Of a stretch of 64,000 nt of DNA, positions 53,011-61,655 are shown piece by piece. A program made the position numbers and the translations under genes. The notes below the pieces were generated by a model. It worked only from the letters and a program-made list of their open reading frames with translations, searched no databases and was not told the origin of the DNA. Each line of letters begins with the position of its first letter. The first letter of the stretch is position 1. The DNA lies in contig CAVYZK010000008.1 in assembly GCA_963772935.1 (NCBI GenBank), positions 1 to 64,000 on the forward strand, written 5' to 3'. The stretch comes from JANNNF01 sp963772935 (GTDB lineage: Bacteria; Pseudomonadota; Alphaproteobacteria; Rhodobacterales; Rhodobacteraceae).

Positions 53011-53328
53011 TCAGCCCGGAATGCGGGCAATGGCTTTGGTGCGCAACGCCCCCAAAGGCCGGGCGTCCGCAAAGGTGCCGTCGGGCGAGGCGGCATACAT
53101 CTGCGCAAATCGGATCAGGTCGGGCAGGTCGGCGGCTGTCAGATCGCCGAACAGGTAGGCGACCTTGCCGGTATCGCGCACCGACAGCGCCGATGGGCGC
53201 GGACAGCCCGACAGGCAGTCAACCCCCTGAACCTCGGCGGTAAGTCCCGCGTCGGTCAAAGCGGCGGCAAGGGTCGCGCCAAACCCGCTGCGCCCCAGAT
53301 CGCAACTGGTGCAAAGGGTGACCTTCAT
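53011..53328 (-). CDS. DUF1636 small thioredoxin-like ferredoxin-type protein
   Basis: A 105-residue protein of the DUF1636 family. Cysteines at positions 6, 9, 38 and 42 (LCTSCDLG and VDCLSGCPRP) follow the spacing of thioredoxin-fold [2Fe-2S] or metal-binding proteins. Family members occur in cobalamin and metal gene clusters, but no reaction is known to me. The ATG overlaps the cobA stop (ATGA), so it is the last gene of the leftward cob operon. It could handle electrons for the aerobic pathway or bind cobalt; both are guesses. Confidence 0.8.
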   Translation of the reverse strand: MKVTLCTSCDLGRSGFGATLAAALTDAGLTAEVQGVDCLSGCPRPSALSVRDTGKVAYLFGDLTAADLPDLIRFAQMYAASPDGTFADARPLGALRTKAIARIPG

Positions 53329-54050
53329 GCCAGCGGTCCATAAAGGATCAGCGCGGGCGTGGTGCTGGACGCCCCTTCCAGACTGGCGGCGAGGCTGGAA
53401 ACCGTGCTGCGGGTCAGGGTCTGTTCGGGGTGGCTGACTGCCTCGGCCAGCAGGGCGGGGGTGTCGGCGGGCAGCCCCCGCGCGATCAGCGCGGCGGCGA
53501 GGGCGGGGAAGGTGCGCTTGCCCATGAACACCACGGTGGTCGCCGCAGGGTCGGCAAGCGCCGCCCAGTTCAGCCCCTGCGGCAGGTCGCCCGTCACATC
53601 GGCCCCGGTGATGAACTGCACCCGCCGCGCGGTCAGGCGGCGGGTCAGCGGGATGCCTGCGGCAGCGGCGGCGGCAGAGGCAGAGGTTACGCCGGGGATG
53701 ATCTCATACCCGATGCCCGCCGCATCCAGCGCGGTGGTTTCCTCCTCCAGCCGCCCGAACAGCCCGCAATCGCCGGATTTCAGCCGCACCACCCGCGCGC
53801 CGGTCTGCGCATAGTCAACCAGCAACCGGCTGACGTGGTCTTGCTTGGGCGAGGGCCGCCCTGCCCGCTTGCCCACCCCCACAAGGTCTGCTCCAACCCG
53901 CGCATGGGTGAGGATCGGGCCAGATGACAGGTCATCAAACAGCACCGCATCCGCCGTTTGCAGCCGGTTCACGGCCTTCAGCGTCAGCAACTCCGGGTCG
54001 CCGGGGCCGGAGGAGACGAACGAGACGAAACCTTTGGGTGCGTCGGTCAT
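53325..54050 (-). CDS. cobA: uroporphyrinogen-III C-methyltransferase CobA
   Basis: A 241-residue SAM-dependent methyltransferase that makes precorrin-2, the entry point of cobalamin synthesis. Motifs: FVSSGPGDPELLTLKAVNRLQTADAVLFDDL, the RLKSGDCGLFGRLEEE loop and YEIIPGVTSASAAAAAAGIPLTRR. The usual GAGPGDP start is varied to SSGPGDP. It overlaps cobB by 4 bases at its start and the DUF1636 gene at its stop. Confidence 0.95.
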   Translation of the reverse strand: MTDAPKGFVSFVSSGPGDPELLTLKAVNRLQTADAVLFDDLSSGPILTHARVGADLVGVGKRAGRPSPKQDHVSRLLVDYAQTGARVVRLKSGDCGLFGRLEEETTALDAAGIGYEIIPGVTSASAAAAAAGIPLTRRLTARRVQFITGADVTGDLPQGLNWAALADPAATTVVFMGKRTFPALAAALIARGLPADTPALLAEAVSHPEQTLTRSTVSSLAASLEGASSTTPALILYGPLA

Positions 54051-55366
54051 GGGGCCTCTGCGATCAGGTGAAAGAAGGTGCCGGTGCTGCGCCCGCCTTG
54101 CGCTTGCAGCCTTGTGGAGCCGGTTTCCGCAACCACCGCCCCGGTGGCATCGGTCACATGGGCCAAGGGCGCATCTGGCTGGTCGGTGATGCTGGCATAG
54201 TGAAACTCGTGGCCCATCAGGGTGCCCGAGGCATGGCCGGGGATCGGGGCCTGCAACTGCGCCCGCCGGTAGCCAAGGTGCATCCTGCGCTTTGCAAAGC
54301 TGGTGACAAGGCCCAGCAGACCCGCCATCGGGTGCGATGTGCCCTGCGCGTCAATCAGCGCCGCCCCCATGGCCATGTAGCCGCCGCATTCGCCATGCAC
54401 AGGCCGGGTTTGCGCGAAGTTTTGCAACCCGGTACGGAAATGATGCGCCGCAGCCAGCCGCCCCGCGTGCAGTTCCGGGTATCCACCGGGCAGCCAGACC
54501 GCCCCCGCCGATGCGTCCGGGGCCTGATCGGCAAGGGGCGAAAACGGCAGGATGGTCGCCCCTGCCTTGCGCCAGCCGTTCAGCAGATGCGGGTAGATGA
54601 AGCTGAATGCGGCATCCTGCGCCAAGGCGATCCGGTCGGCAGGTGGCGCGATCGGCAAGGGGGGCTGCGCGGCGCTGGTGCCTGCCGCAGCGGCACGCAG
54701 CGCCGCCAGATCGACATGCTGCGCGATGAATGCCGCCGCCTTGTCGATATGCGCCGCCAGTGCCGGATGCTCGCCCGCCTGCACCAGCCCCAGATGGCGT
54801 TCGGGCAGCGACACATCGGTGTTGCGCGGCAGGGCACCAAACACGGTGATCCCGGCGCGGGCCATGCCGTCGCGCACCAAAGCCTCATGCCGAGGGCTGG
54901 CGACCTTGTTCAGGACCACCCCGGCCAGCCGCACATCGGGGCGATAACTGGCAAAGCCAAGCGCCGTCGCCGCCGCCGATTGCGCCTGCCCCGACACATC
55001 CAGCACCAGAACCACCGGCCAGCCCATCAGCGCCGCAAGGTCCGCCGAGGCACCACTGCCGCACGCCCCCGGTTGTGCCACGCCATCAAACAGCCCCATC
55101 GAGCCTTCGGCCAATATCAGATCCGCACCACTGGCTGCCGAGGCAAGGCCCATGATCCGGTCCCGCCCCATGGCCCAGGTATCGAGGTTCACCGACACCC
55201 GCCCCGCTGCCGCCGTGTGAAACGCGGGGTCGATGTAATCCGGCCCCGATTTGAACGGCTGCACCACCACCCCTTGCGCGCGAAACGCGGCCAGCAGACC
55301 AAGCGTCAGCGTGGTCTTGCCAGTGCCCGACGCCGGGGCGGCAATGATCAGGCCGGGGGGGGTCAT
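54047..55366 (-). CDS. cobB: hydrogenobyrinic acid a,c-diamide synthase CobB
   Basis: A 439-residue ATP- and glutamine-dependent amidase. N-terminal ATP-binding domain with P-loop APASGTGKTTLTLGLL and KSGPDYIDPAFH; C-terminal class-I amidotransferase domain with the catalytic Cys in RPVHGECGGYMAMG and His in GHEFHYAS. In the aerobic route the substrate is hydrogenobyrinic acid. It lies between cobM and cobA with 4-base overlaps on both sides. Not to be confused with the sirtuin CobB. Confidence 0.95.
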   Translation of the reverse strand: MTPPGLIIAAPASGTGKTTLTLGLLAAFRAQGVVVQPFKSGPDYIDPAFHTAAAGRVSVNLDTWAMGRDRIMGLASAASGADLILAEGSMGLFDGVAQPGACGSGASADLAALMGWPVVLVLDVSGQAQSAAATALGFASYRPDVRLAGVVLNKVASPRHEALVRDGMARAGITVFGALPRNTDVSLPERHLGLVQAGEHPALAAHIDKAAAFIAQHVDLAALRAAAAGTSAAQPPLPIAPPADRIALAQDAAFSFIYPHLLNGWRKAGATILPFSPLADQAPDASAGAVWLPGGYPELHAGRLAAAHHFRTGLQNFAQTRPVHGECGGYMAMGAALIDAQGTSHPMAGLLGLVTSFAKRRMHLGYRRAQLQAPIPGHASGTLMGHEFHYASITDQPDAPLAHVTDATGAVVAETGSTRLQAQGGRSTGTFFHLIAEAP

Positions 55367-56145
55367 GGCGCGTCAGGAAACCGGGGGCTGGTGCCGACCG
55401 GGCGATAGCGACGGTCGTAGTCGCCGGCATAAAGCCGGCTTTCGGCGAAATCCGTCGCCCCAATGGCATGGCCGACAAGGATCAGGGCAGTACGCTCCAT
55501 TTCCGCCCCGATGGCGGTTTGCAGGGTGGCAAGGGTGGCGCGCACGATGCGCTGGTCGGGCCAGCTTGCGCGCCAGACCACCGCCACCGGGCAGTCGGGG
55601 CCATAATGCGGGGTCAGGTCGGCCACCACCTTGTCCAGCACATGGACCGACAGATGGATGGCCAGCGTCGCCCCGGTGGCGGCAAAGGCGCCCAGATTTT
55701 CCGCCTCTGCCATCGCCGTCGCCCGCCCCGAGGTGCGGGTCAGCACCACCGATTGCGCCACCCCCGGCAGGGTCAGTTCGGCCCCGATGGCCGCCGCAGC
55801 AGCAGCAAAGGACGGCACACCGGGGGTGACGGTATAGGGGATGTCCAGATCACGCAGGCGGCGCAGTTGTTCACCCATGGCCGACCACACCGACAGGTCG
55901 CCGGAATGAAGGCGCGCAATATCATGGCCTTGGGCGTCGGCGGTAGCGATCTCGGCCATGATCTCGTCAAGGCTGAGCGAGGCGGTATTCACGATCCGCG
56001 CGCCGGGCGGGCAATGGGCCAGCAGCGCCTCGGGCACCAGAGACCCCGCGTATAGACACACCGGGCAGGCCGCGATCAGGTCGCGCCCGCGCAGGGTGAT
56101 CAGGTCGGGCGCGCCGGGGCCTGCGCCGATGAAATGGACGGTCAT
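55363..56145 (-). CDS. cobM: precorrin-4 C(11)-methyltransferase CobM
   Basis: A 260-residue methyltransferase. FIGAGPGAPDLITLRGRDLIAACPVCLYAGSLVPE at the start, LHSGDLSVWSAMGEQLRRL and YTVTPGVPSFAAAAAAIGAELTLP, then the C-terminal RLYAGDYDRRYRP typical of CobM/CbiF. The ATG at 56145 has GAAGGGA about 9 bases upstream. It is 13 bases downstream of cobE and overlaps cobB by 4 bases. Confidence 0.95.
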   Translation of the reverse strand: MTVHFIGAGPGAPDLITLRGRDLIAACPVCLYAGSLVPEALLAHCPPGARIVNTASLSLDEIMAEIATADAQGHDIARLHSGDLSVWSAMGEQLRRLRDLDIPYTVTPGVPSFAAAAAAIGAELTLPGVAQSVVLTRTSGRATAMAEAENLGAFAATGATLAIHLSVHVLDKVVADLTPHYGPDCPVAVVWRASWPDQRIVRATLATLQTAIGAEMERTALILVGHAIGATDFAESRLYAGDYDRRYRPVGTSPRFPDAP

Positions 56146-56158
56146 TCTTTTAGTCCCT

Positions 56159-56524
56159 TCATGGGTCTGGTCCTTCTGCAAGGGCTGCGGTCGCCATCCC
56201 GTCGGGCGAGGTGACACGCCGCACAATCAGTCGCGCGCCGGGGCCTGCGGCGATCAGGGCCGCGGCCTCGGCCACCGATCCGGTGGCATAGGTTTGCAAC
56301 GATTGGAGGCTTTGCGTCGGCGTGATCATCCCCGCCACATCCACCCCCTGCAAGGGCAGGTCAAGGGTGCGCGACAGCTTGGTGATCTGCGGGGCGGTGG
56401 CTTTGGCGGCGGCGGTGGCAAGGGTTTGCGGTGTCAGCCCACCTTGCGCCATCGCCAGCGTCAGCGCCGCCTGCAACGACGCCACCGGGGCCGCGCTGCG
56501 AAATCCGATGCCAGCAGCGATCAT
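56159..56524 (-). CDS. cobE: cobalamin biosynthesis protein CobE
   Basis: A 121-residue protein matching the CobE/GbiG C-terminal domain: MIAAGIGFRSAAPVASLQAAL, then TKLSRTLDLPLQGVDVAGM, TGSVAEAAALIAAGPGARLIV and SPDGMATAALAEGP. In the raw frame it appears fused to the CobL C-terminus, but the restored cobL stop (TGA 56521-56523) overlaps this ATG (ATGA), so it is a separate, coupled gene. CobE is required for cobalamin synthesis in aerobic organisms; its exact role is not settled. Confidence 0.88.
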   Translation of the reverse strand: MIAAGIGFRSAAPVASLQAALTLAMAQGGLTPQTLATAAAKATAPQITKLSRTLDLPLQGVDVAGMITPTQSLQSLQTYATGSVAEAAALIAAGPGARLIVRRVTSPDGMATAALAEGPDP

Positions 56525-57707
56525 AGCGTCACGCTCCACTGCACCACAGGCCGGGCAGCAGACCAGCCGCGCATGCGTGCCCAAGGGGGTGGCGGTGGCC
56601 ACGTCGATGCGCAGCAGGGTGCCGCCATGGACGGCATGAAGCTGGGTCAGCAGAGCCTCGGTTTCCAGCGTCACCGCATTGGCCACCAGTCTGGTGCCGT
56701 GCAGGGGCTGCAATGTTGCAAACAGGGCGGCATCCATGCCACCGCCGACAAAGATGGCATCGGGTGCAGTCAGGCCCGCCAAGGCGGCGGGCGCTGTGCC
56801 CTCGATCACGGTCAGGCGATGATCCACGCCGTAAGTGCCGGCATTGGCGCGAATGTTCGCGGCCCGCGAAGCCTTACCCTCCACCGCCTGCGCTGTGCCG
56901 CCCGCCAGACACCACTCGACCGAGATCGACCCCGACCCAGCCCCGATGTCCCACAGGTGCTGCCCCGGACGCGGGCCAAGCGCCGACAGAGTCAGCGCCC
57001 TTATGGGCCGCTTGGTGATCTGGCCGTCATGGGCAAAGGCGTCGTCCGGCAACCCGAAGCCGCGCGGCAGACCCAAGCCCTCGCCGCGGATTGCGACAGT
57101 TACAGGGGCCGCGATGTCATTGATATCAAACGCATCGGCGCGGGTCTGGCGCACCCGTTCATGCGGCCCACCCACCCGTTCCAGCACATGCAGGGTCGAC
57201 GCCCCGAACCCCTGCCCCACCAGCCACGCCGCCAGTTCCGCCGGGGCCGCGCCGTCGCGCAGGGTGGCAATGATCTGCGCGCCGTTATGCAGGTGCGGGA
57301 TCAGCCGGGCAAAGGGGGCGGCGTGCAGGCCCAGCAGAACCGTCTCCTCCAGCCGCCAGCCCAGACGGGCGGCCACCAGCGACGGCGTCGATGGCCCCGG
57401 ATGGCAGACCCATTCGCCGGGGGCCAGATGCGCGGCCAGCGTGCCGCCCACCCCGTGCCAGAACGGATCGCCCGAGGCCAGCACCACCACAGCCTGCCCC
57501 CGCAAGGCCAGCACCGGGGCCGCATCGAACGGCACAGGCCACGCCTGCCCACGGCCCCCTACCCCGGCCAGTTCCAGATGGCGCGGCCCGCCGAACACCA
57601 CATCGGCCCGGGCCAGCGCATCACGGCTTGCGCTGGACAAGCCCTGCCAGTCCATCTTCGCCAAGGCCAATCAGGGTCAGCCAAGGGGGCGCGATGCCAT
57701 CAGCCAT
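56521..57707 (-). CDS. cobL: precorrin-6Y C5,15-methyltransferase (decarboxylating) CobL, two frame breaks
   Basis: About 394 residues after correction. The bifunctional enzyme has an N-terminal CobE-type methyltransferase half and a C-terminal CobT-type half (DIGAGSGSISVEWCL, AIFVGGG). The true start is ATG 57707, reading MADGIAPPWLTLIGLGEDGLAGL; an extra base at 57639-57640 separates this from SSASRDALARADVVFGG. A second extra base near 56575 hides the normal end MRGWSAARPVVQWSVTL. Removing both gives the family length of about 400. The start overlaps the opposite-strand cobK start by 14 bases. Confidence 0.88.
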
Positions 57708-58455
57708 GCCACGCGTCCTTTTGCTGGGCGGCACGACCGAGGCAAGCGCCTTGGCCCGCCGTCTGGCCATGGACGGCGTGGATGCGGTGTTTTCCTATGC
57801 CGGGCGCACGGCGGCCCCGGTGGCGCAGCCTTTGCCGCAACGGGTCGGCGGCTTTGGCGGGGTTGCGGGGCTGGTGGACTATCTGACGCGCGAAGGCATC
57901 ACCCATGTCGTCGATGCCACCCACCCGTTTGCCGCCGGAATGACCCACAATGCCATCGCCGCTTGCGCCGCCACAGGCACCCCCCTGCTGGCACTGGAAC
58001 GCGCGCCTTGGGCCGCCGAAGCCGGTGACACGTGGACCCATGTGCCCGACACCGATGCCGCCGCCGCCGCCCTGCCCGACACCCCGTCCCGGGTGTTTCT
58101 GGCCATCGGCAAGCAGACCCTCGCCGCCTTCGCGGGGCGAAACCACCACTATCTGCTGCGGCTGGTCGATCCGCCAGAAAGCTCGCCCCTGCCCGACTGC
58201 ACGGTGATCCTTGACCGGGGGCCGTTCACGCTTGCCAATGATCTGGCCCTGCTGACCGCCCACAAGATCACCCATATCGTCGCCAAGAACGCGGGCGGTG
58301 CGGGGGCGGAAGCCAAGCTGATCGCCGCCCGCCAGCTTGGCCTGCCGGTGATCCTGATCGACCGGCCCGCCGTTCCTGCGCGCGATGTGGTGGCAAACGT
58401 GGATCAGGTGATGGACTGGCTGCATCAGACGCCACCCGCCGACCGGGGCGTGTAG
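57694..58455 (+). CDS. cobK: precorrin-6A reductase CobK, on the opposite strand
   Basis: A 253-residue NADPH-dependent reductase. VLLLGGTTEASALARRLAMDGV, THVVDATHPFAAGMTHNAIAAC, IGKQTLAAFAGRNHHYLLRLVDPP and THIVAKNAGGAGAEAKLIAARQLGLPVILIDRP are characteristic. The ATG at 57694 has AAGGGGG upstream; an ATG at 57706 gives the more usual MPRV start but no ribosome site. It is the only plus-strand gene of the cluster and overlaps cobL at its 5' end and cobJ at its 3' end (31 bases). Confidence 0.93.
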   Translation: MPSAMPRVLLLGGTTEASALARRLAMDGVDAVFSYAGRTAAPVAQPLPQRVGGFGGVAGLVDYLTREGITHVVDATHPFAAGMTHNAIAACAATGTPLLALERAPWAAEAGDTWTHVPDTDAAAAALPDTPSRVFLAIGKQTLAAFAGRNHHYLLRLVDPPESSPLPDCTVILDRGPFTLANDLALLTAHKITHIVAKNAGGAGAEAKLIAARQLGLPVILIDRPAVPARDVVANVDQVMDWLHQTPPADRGV

Positions 58456-59173
58456 ACCCATTTCCCCACCCGCCGCGTCGCCGAATTGCCGACGATCACC
58501 ACGGTGCGCATGTCGGCCATCTCGGGCGTGGCCCCGCCCAGGCGGACGGTGGTGATCGCCTCATCGGGCGTGGTGACGGCGCGGGCGAAGGTGATCAGGC
58601 GTTTGGGGCCGCATTCCTCACGCAGCACATCCAGCGCGCGGGCAAACTGGTGCGGGCGGCTGGCAGAGCGGGGGTTGTAGAAGGCCATGGCGAAATCGGC
58701 TTGGGCGGCAAGGCGCAGGCGGTGTTCGACCAGTTCCCACGGTTTGAGGTTATCGGACAGGTTGATGGCGCAGAAATCATGGCCCAAGGGCGCACCCGCG
58801 CGCGCGGCCGCTGCCAGCATCGCGGTGATGCCGGGCAGGATGCGGATATCAAGCGCGCGATAATCGGGGCTGGTCTCCATCGCCTCGAACACAGCACTCG
58901 CCATGGCGAACACGCCCGGATCACCCGACGAGACCACCACCACCCGCTGCCCCGCTGCCGCCATCCGCAGGGCGTGGCCGGCACGGTCCAGCTCCACCCG
59001 GTTGTCGGACGGGTGCAGGGTCAGGCCGTCGCGGGGGGCCACGCGCGCGACGTAGGGGATATAGCCCACCACATCGGTCGCCTCGGCCAAGGCGGCGCGC
59101 ACCTCGGGCGTGACCATCGCCTCATCGCCGGGGCCAAGGCCCACAACGGCCAGCCAGCCAATGGGCCGCTCAT
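58425..59173 (-). CDS. cobJ: precorrin-3B C(17)-methyltransferase CobJ, start frame broken
   Basis: About 249 residues. WLAVVGLGPGDEAMVTPEVRAAL, YVARVAPRDGLTLHPSDNRVELDRAGHALRMAA, VVVSSGDPGVFAMASAVFE, ILPGITAMLAAAARAGAPLGHDFCAINLSD and the final VIVGNSATR identify CobJ/CbiH. The expected ATG (59171-59173) overlaps the cobI stop as ATGA but is one base out of frame. Adding one C in the CCC at 59163-59165 gives MSGPIGWLAVVGLGPGD. As it stands, no good start exists in the main frame, so a missed base is likely. Confidence 0.9.
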
Positions 59174-59908
59174 TCCGCCACCTCTGGCCTGCGGCCCTGC
59201 CCGTGCACCAGCACGATGGCGAAATACGGGCAATCAGCCACGTCCACATCCGCCAAGCGCGCCAACCGCTGATCGGGCATCGTGCCGCGTTCGACCAGCC
59301 ACGCATCCTCCAGCCGCCCCGCCGCCGCCAAGGCGCGGCGCACGCGGGGCAGGTTGCGCCCGGTTTTCATGATGACCAAGGCATCCGCCGCCTGCATGTG
59401 GCGCACCAGATCGTCCTCCGGCAGCGTGCCCATCAGCACCGTCATCACATCGTCGCCCCAAGTAATCGGCGTGCCCGTGGCGTGCCAGCACCCCGTCATG
59501 CCCGTGATACCGGGGATCACCTCGACCACGGCACGGCCCTGAAGGCGGGTGTAAAGGTGCATGAAAGAGCCATAGAAGAACGGGTCGCCCTCGCACAGCA
59601 CCACCACCTCGGCGGTCTGCGGCGAGCCGCGCCAGCCGCGCCGCCCAATCGTCATAAAACCCCGCCAAGGCCGCGATGTATTCCGGGCTGTCGAACGGCA
59701 GTTCGGTGGTGACCGGGTATTCCATCGGGTATTCGGTCACGCCGTCGGCCAGCATCCCCTGCACGATCCGGCGCGCCTGCCCCGCGCGGCCCCCCTTGCG
59801 GAAATAGGCCACATGCGCCGCCCCCCGGATCACCCGGTCGGACCGGACCGAGATCAGATCGGGATCGCCCGGCCCTAACCCTGCGCAGATGATGCGGCCC
59901 ATCGTCAT
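59170..59908 (-). CDS. cobI: precorrin-2 C(20)-methyltransferase CobI, frame broken near 59614
   Basis: About 245 residues restored. N-terminal IICAGLGPGDPDLISVRSDRVIRGAAHVAYFRKGG runs to FYDDWAARLARLAAD. One base fewer at 59613-59616 then gives AEVVVLCEGDPFFYGSFMHLY, VIPGITGMTGCWHATGTPITWGDD and the C-terminal end RRPEVAE. The ATG at 59908 lies in ATGA at the cobH stop. It adds the second post-SUMT methyl group of the pathway. Confidence 0.9.
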
Positions 59909-60534
59909 TCCTTGCGGCTTGCCAGCGCGTTGATGGCGGCGACGGTGATGGCCGACCCGCCAAGCCGCCCCCGGATCACCATCGACGGCACGGGAGCCGC
60001 CACCATCAGCGCGTCTTTTGATTCCGCCGCCCCGATGAAACCGACCGGGCAGCCCACGATTGCGGCGGGGCGTGGGCAGGTGGGGTCTTCCAGCATGTTC
60101 AGCAGGTGGAACAGCGCCGTTGGCGCATTGCCGATGGCAACGACTGCGCCCGCCAGATGCGGCCGCCACAGCTCTACCGCCGCCGCCGACCGGGTGTTGC
60201 CCATGGCCTGCGCCATGCCCGCAACGGCAGGGTCTTGCAGGGTGCAGATCACGGCGTTGTCACGCGGCAGTCGGGGCCGGGTGATGCCTTCGCTGACCAT
60301 GCGCACATCGCACAGGATGGGCGCGCCATCCTCCAGCGCCGCCCGCGCCGCGATCGCCATGCCGGGGGTGAAGTCCGCAAACGCCTCCAGCCCCACCATG
60401 CCGGCGGCGTGGATCATGCGGACGACGACCACCTCCTCCTCGGGGGTGAAGCGGGCAAGATCGGCCTCGGCGCGGATGGTGGCAAAGGACTGGCGGTAAA
60501 TCTCGGCGCCATCGGTGATGTAGCTATGGGGCAT
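59905..60534 (-). CDS. cobH: precorrin-8X methylmutase CobH
   Basis: A 209-residue enzyme moving the C-11 methyl group to C-12 to give hydrogenobyrinic acid. Diagnostic residues: YITDGAEIYRQSFATIRAEADL, VVRMIHAAGMVG with the catalytic His, CDVRMVSEGITRPRLP, and PAAIVGCPVGFIGAAESK, ending in RGRLGGSAITVAAINAL. Directly adjacent to the cobG stop and overlapping the cobI start. Confidence 0.95.
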   Translation of the reverse strand: MPHSYITDGAEIYRQSFATIRAEADLARFTPEEEVVVVRMIHAAGMVGLEAFADFTPGMAIAARAALEDGAPILCDVRMVSEGITRPRLPRDNAVICTLQDPAVAGMAQAMGNTRSAAAVELWRPHLAGAVVAIGNAPTALFHLLNMLEDPTCPRPAAIVGCPVGFIGAAESKDALMVAAPVPSMVIRGRLGGSAITVAAINALASRKE

Positions 60535-61655
60535 TCAGGACAACTTTGTCATAAGGTCGGCGGCGGTATGGGTCGGCCCCTGCGCAGCGGCGGTGCCATT
60601 GCGGATCAGGGTATAGCCGTGGGGCGTGGCGGTCAGCGTCAGCGGGGCTGGGCGCGGATGCGCGCAGCCCTTGGCGCAGCCCGAGACATGTAGAATACCC
60701 GTAAGGTGCGGCGCAAGCGCGCGCGCAAGGGGGCGGGTGGGGCCAAGCGCTTGGGCACACCCCGGCGCACCTGTGCAGGCGATCACTCGCAACAGCGGGT
60801 CGTCGGGGGCGGTGATCAGGTCGGGAAGGTCGGGCATCTGTGCGGCCCCTTCCACCAGCACCATCCGCCACGGGGTAATCCTGAGTGGTCCCAGATCGGC
60901 GAGCGCGGCAAGCGTCTGCGCGGTCATCTGGCCGAAGGCGAGCGCCACTAGCGCGCCTTGGGCGACAAGGCCGGGGGTGGGCGTTTGCGCTTGAGTCGGG
61001 CTGCGCGGCGACCGCCGAAAACGCAGCCGGAGGCATGGTCCCCGAGGCGATCAGCGCCGCCATCCGGCCCCGGTTGTCGGTCACACCATGCGCGGCGAAC
61101 CAACGGGCAAGGGTCTGCACCGTTGCCGCCACGTCCTGCGCCTTGGCCCCGGTCTGCATCCCATCGGCCACGCACGATCAGCCCGCCATCGGCCCCGCGT
61201 TCGATGCGGATATCGGCAGAGACATCGCGCAGCACCGGCAGCGGCCCGGTATCCAGTGCCAGCCCGAATTTGCTGGGCAACACCGGGCCAGCGGCCATCG
61301 CCTGCCCCAAGGTCTGCGCAAGGTCGGTGGTGCCGTCCCCATGGTCCCAGAACGGGGTGACGATGATATTCCGCGCGGCCTCATCCTGCGGCGTGGCGTC
61401 GATCAGGCCGAGCGCGCGAAGGCCGTCGATCAGGGGCGGATGGCTGGCCTCGGTCACGCCGCGTATCTGCACGTTGGCGCGGGAGGACAGGTCGATCAGC
61501 CCGTTGCCATATTGACGGGAGAGGTCGGCAATCCCCGCCGCCTGCGATTGGGCCAACCGTCCCGCCATGGGACGGATGCGCACCACCCAGCCATCGCCCG
61601 ACAACATCGGGCGCAGGGCACCGGGGCACCAACCTTTGATGACAGGCGCGGTCAT
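60535..61655 (-). CDS. cobG: precorrin-3B synthase CobG, two frame breaks
   Basis: The oxygen-dependent ring-contraction enzyme, about 372 residues restored, related to sulfite/nitrite reductases. First segment: MTAPVIKGWCPGALRPMLSGDGWVVRIRP, NGLIDLSSRANVQIRG. An extra base near 61172 shifts to ADGMQTGAKAQDVAATVQTLARWFAAHGV; another near 60975-60985 shifts to GALVALAFGQMTAQTLAALADLGPLRITPWR. The [4Fe-4S]/sirohaem cysteines lie in ACTGAPGCAQA and VSGCAKGCAHP. Its presence marks the aerobic pathway. ATG at 61655 overlaps the cobN stop. Confidence 0.88.

Noticed and set aside
55958..57886. 642-residue plus-strand open frame opposite cobL/cobE
   Set aside because: Antisense to recognised enzymes; composition unlike any protein family I know.
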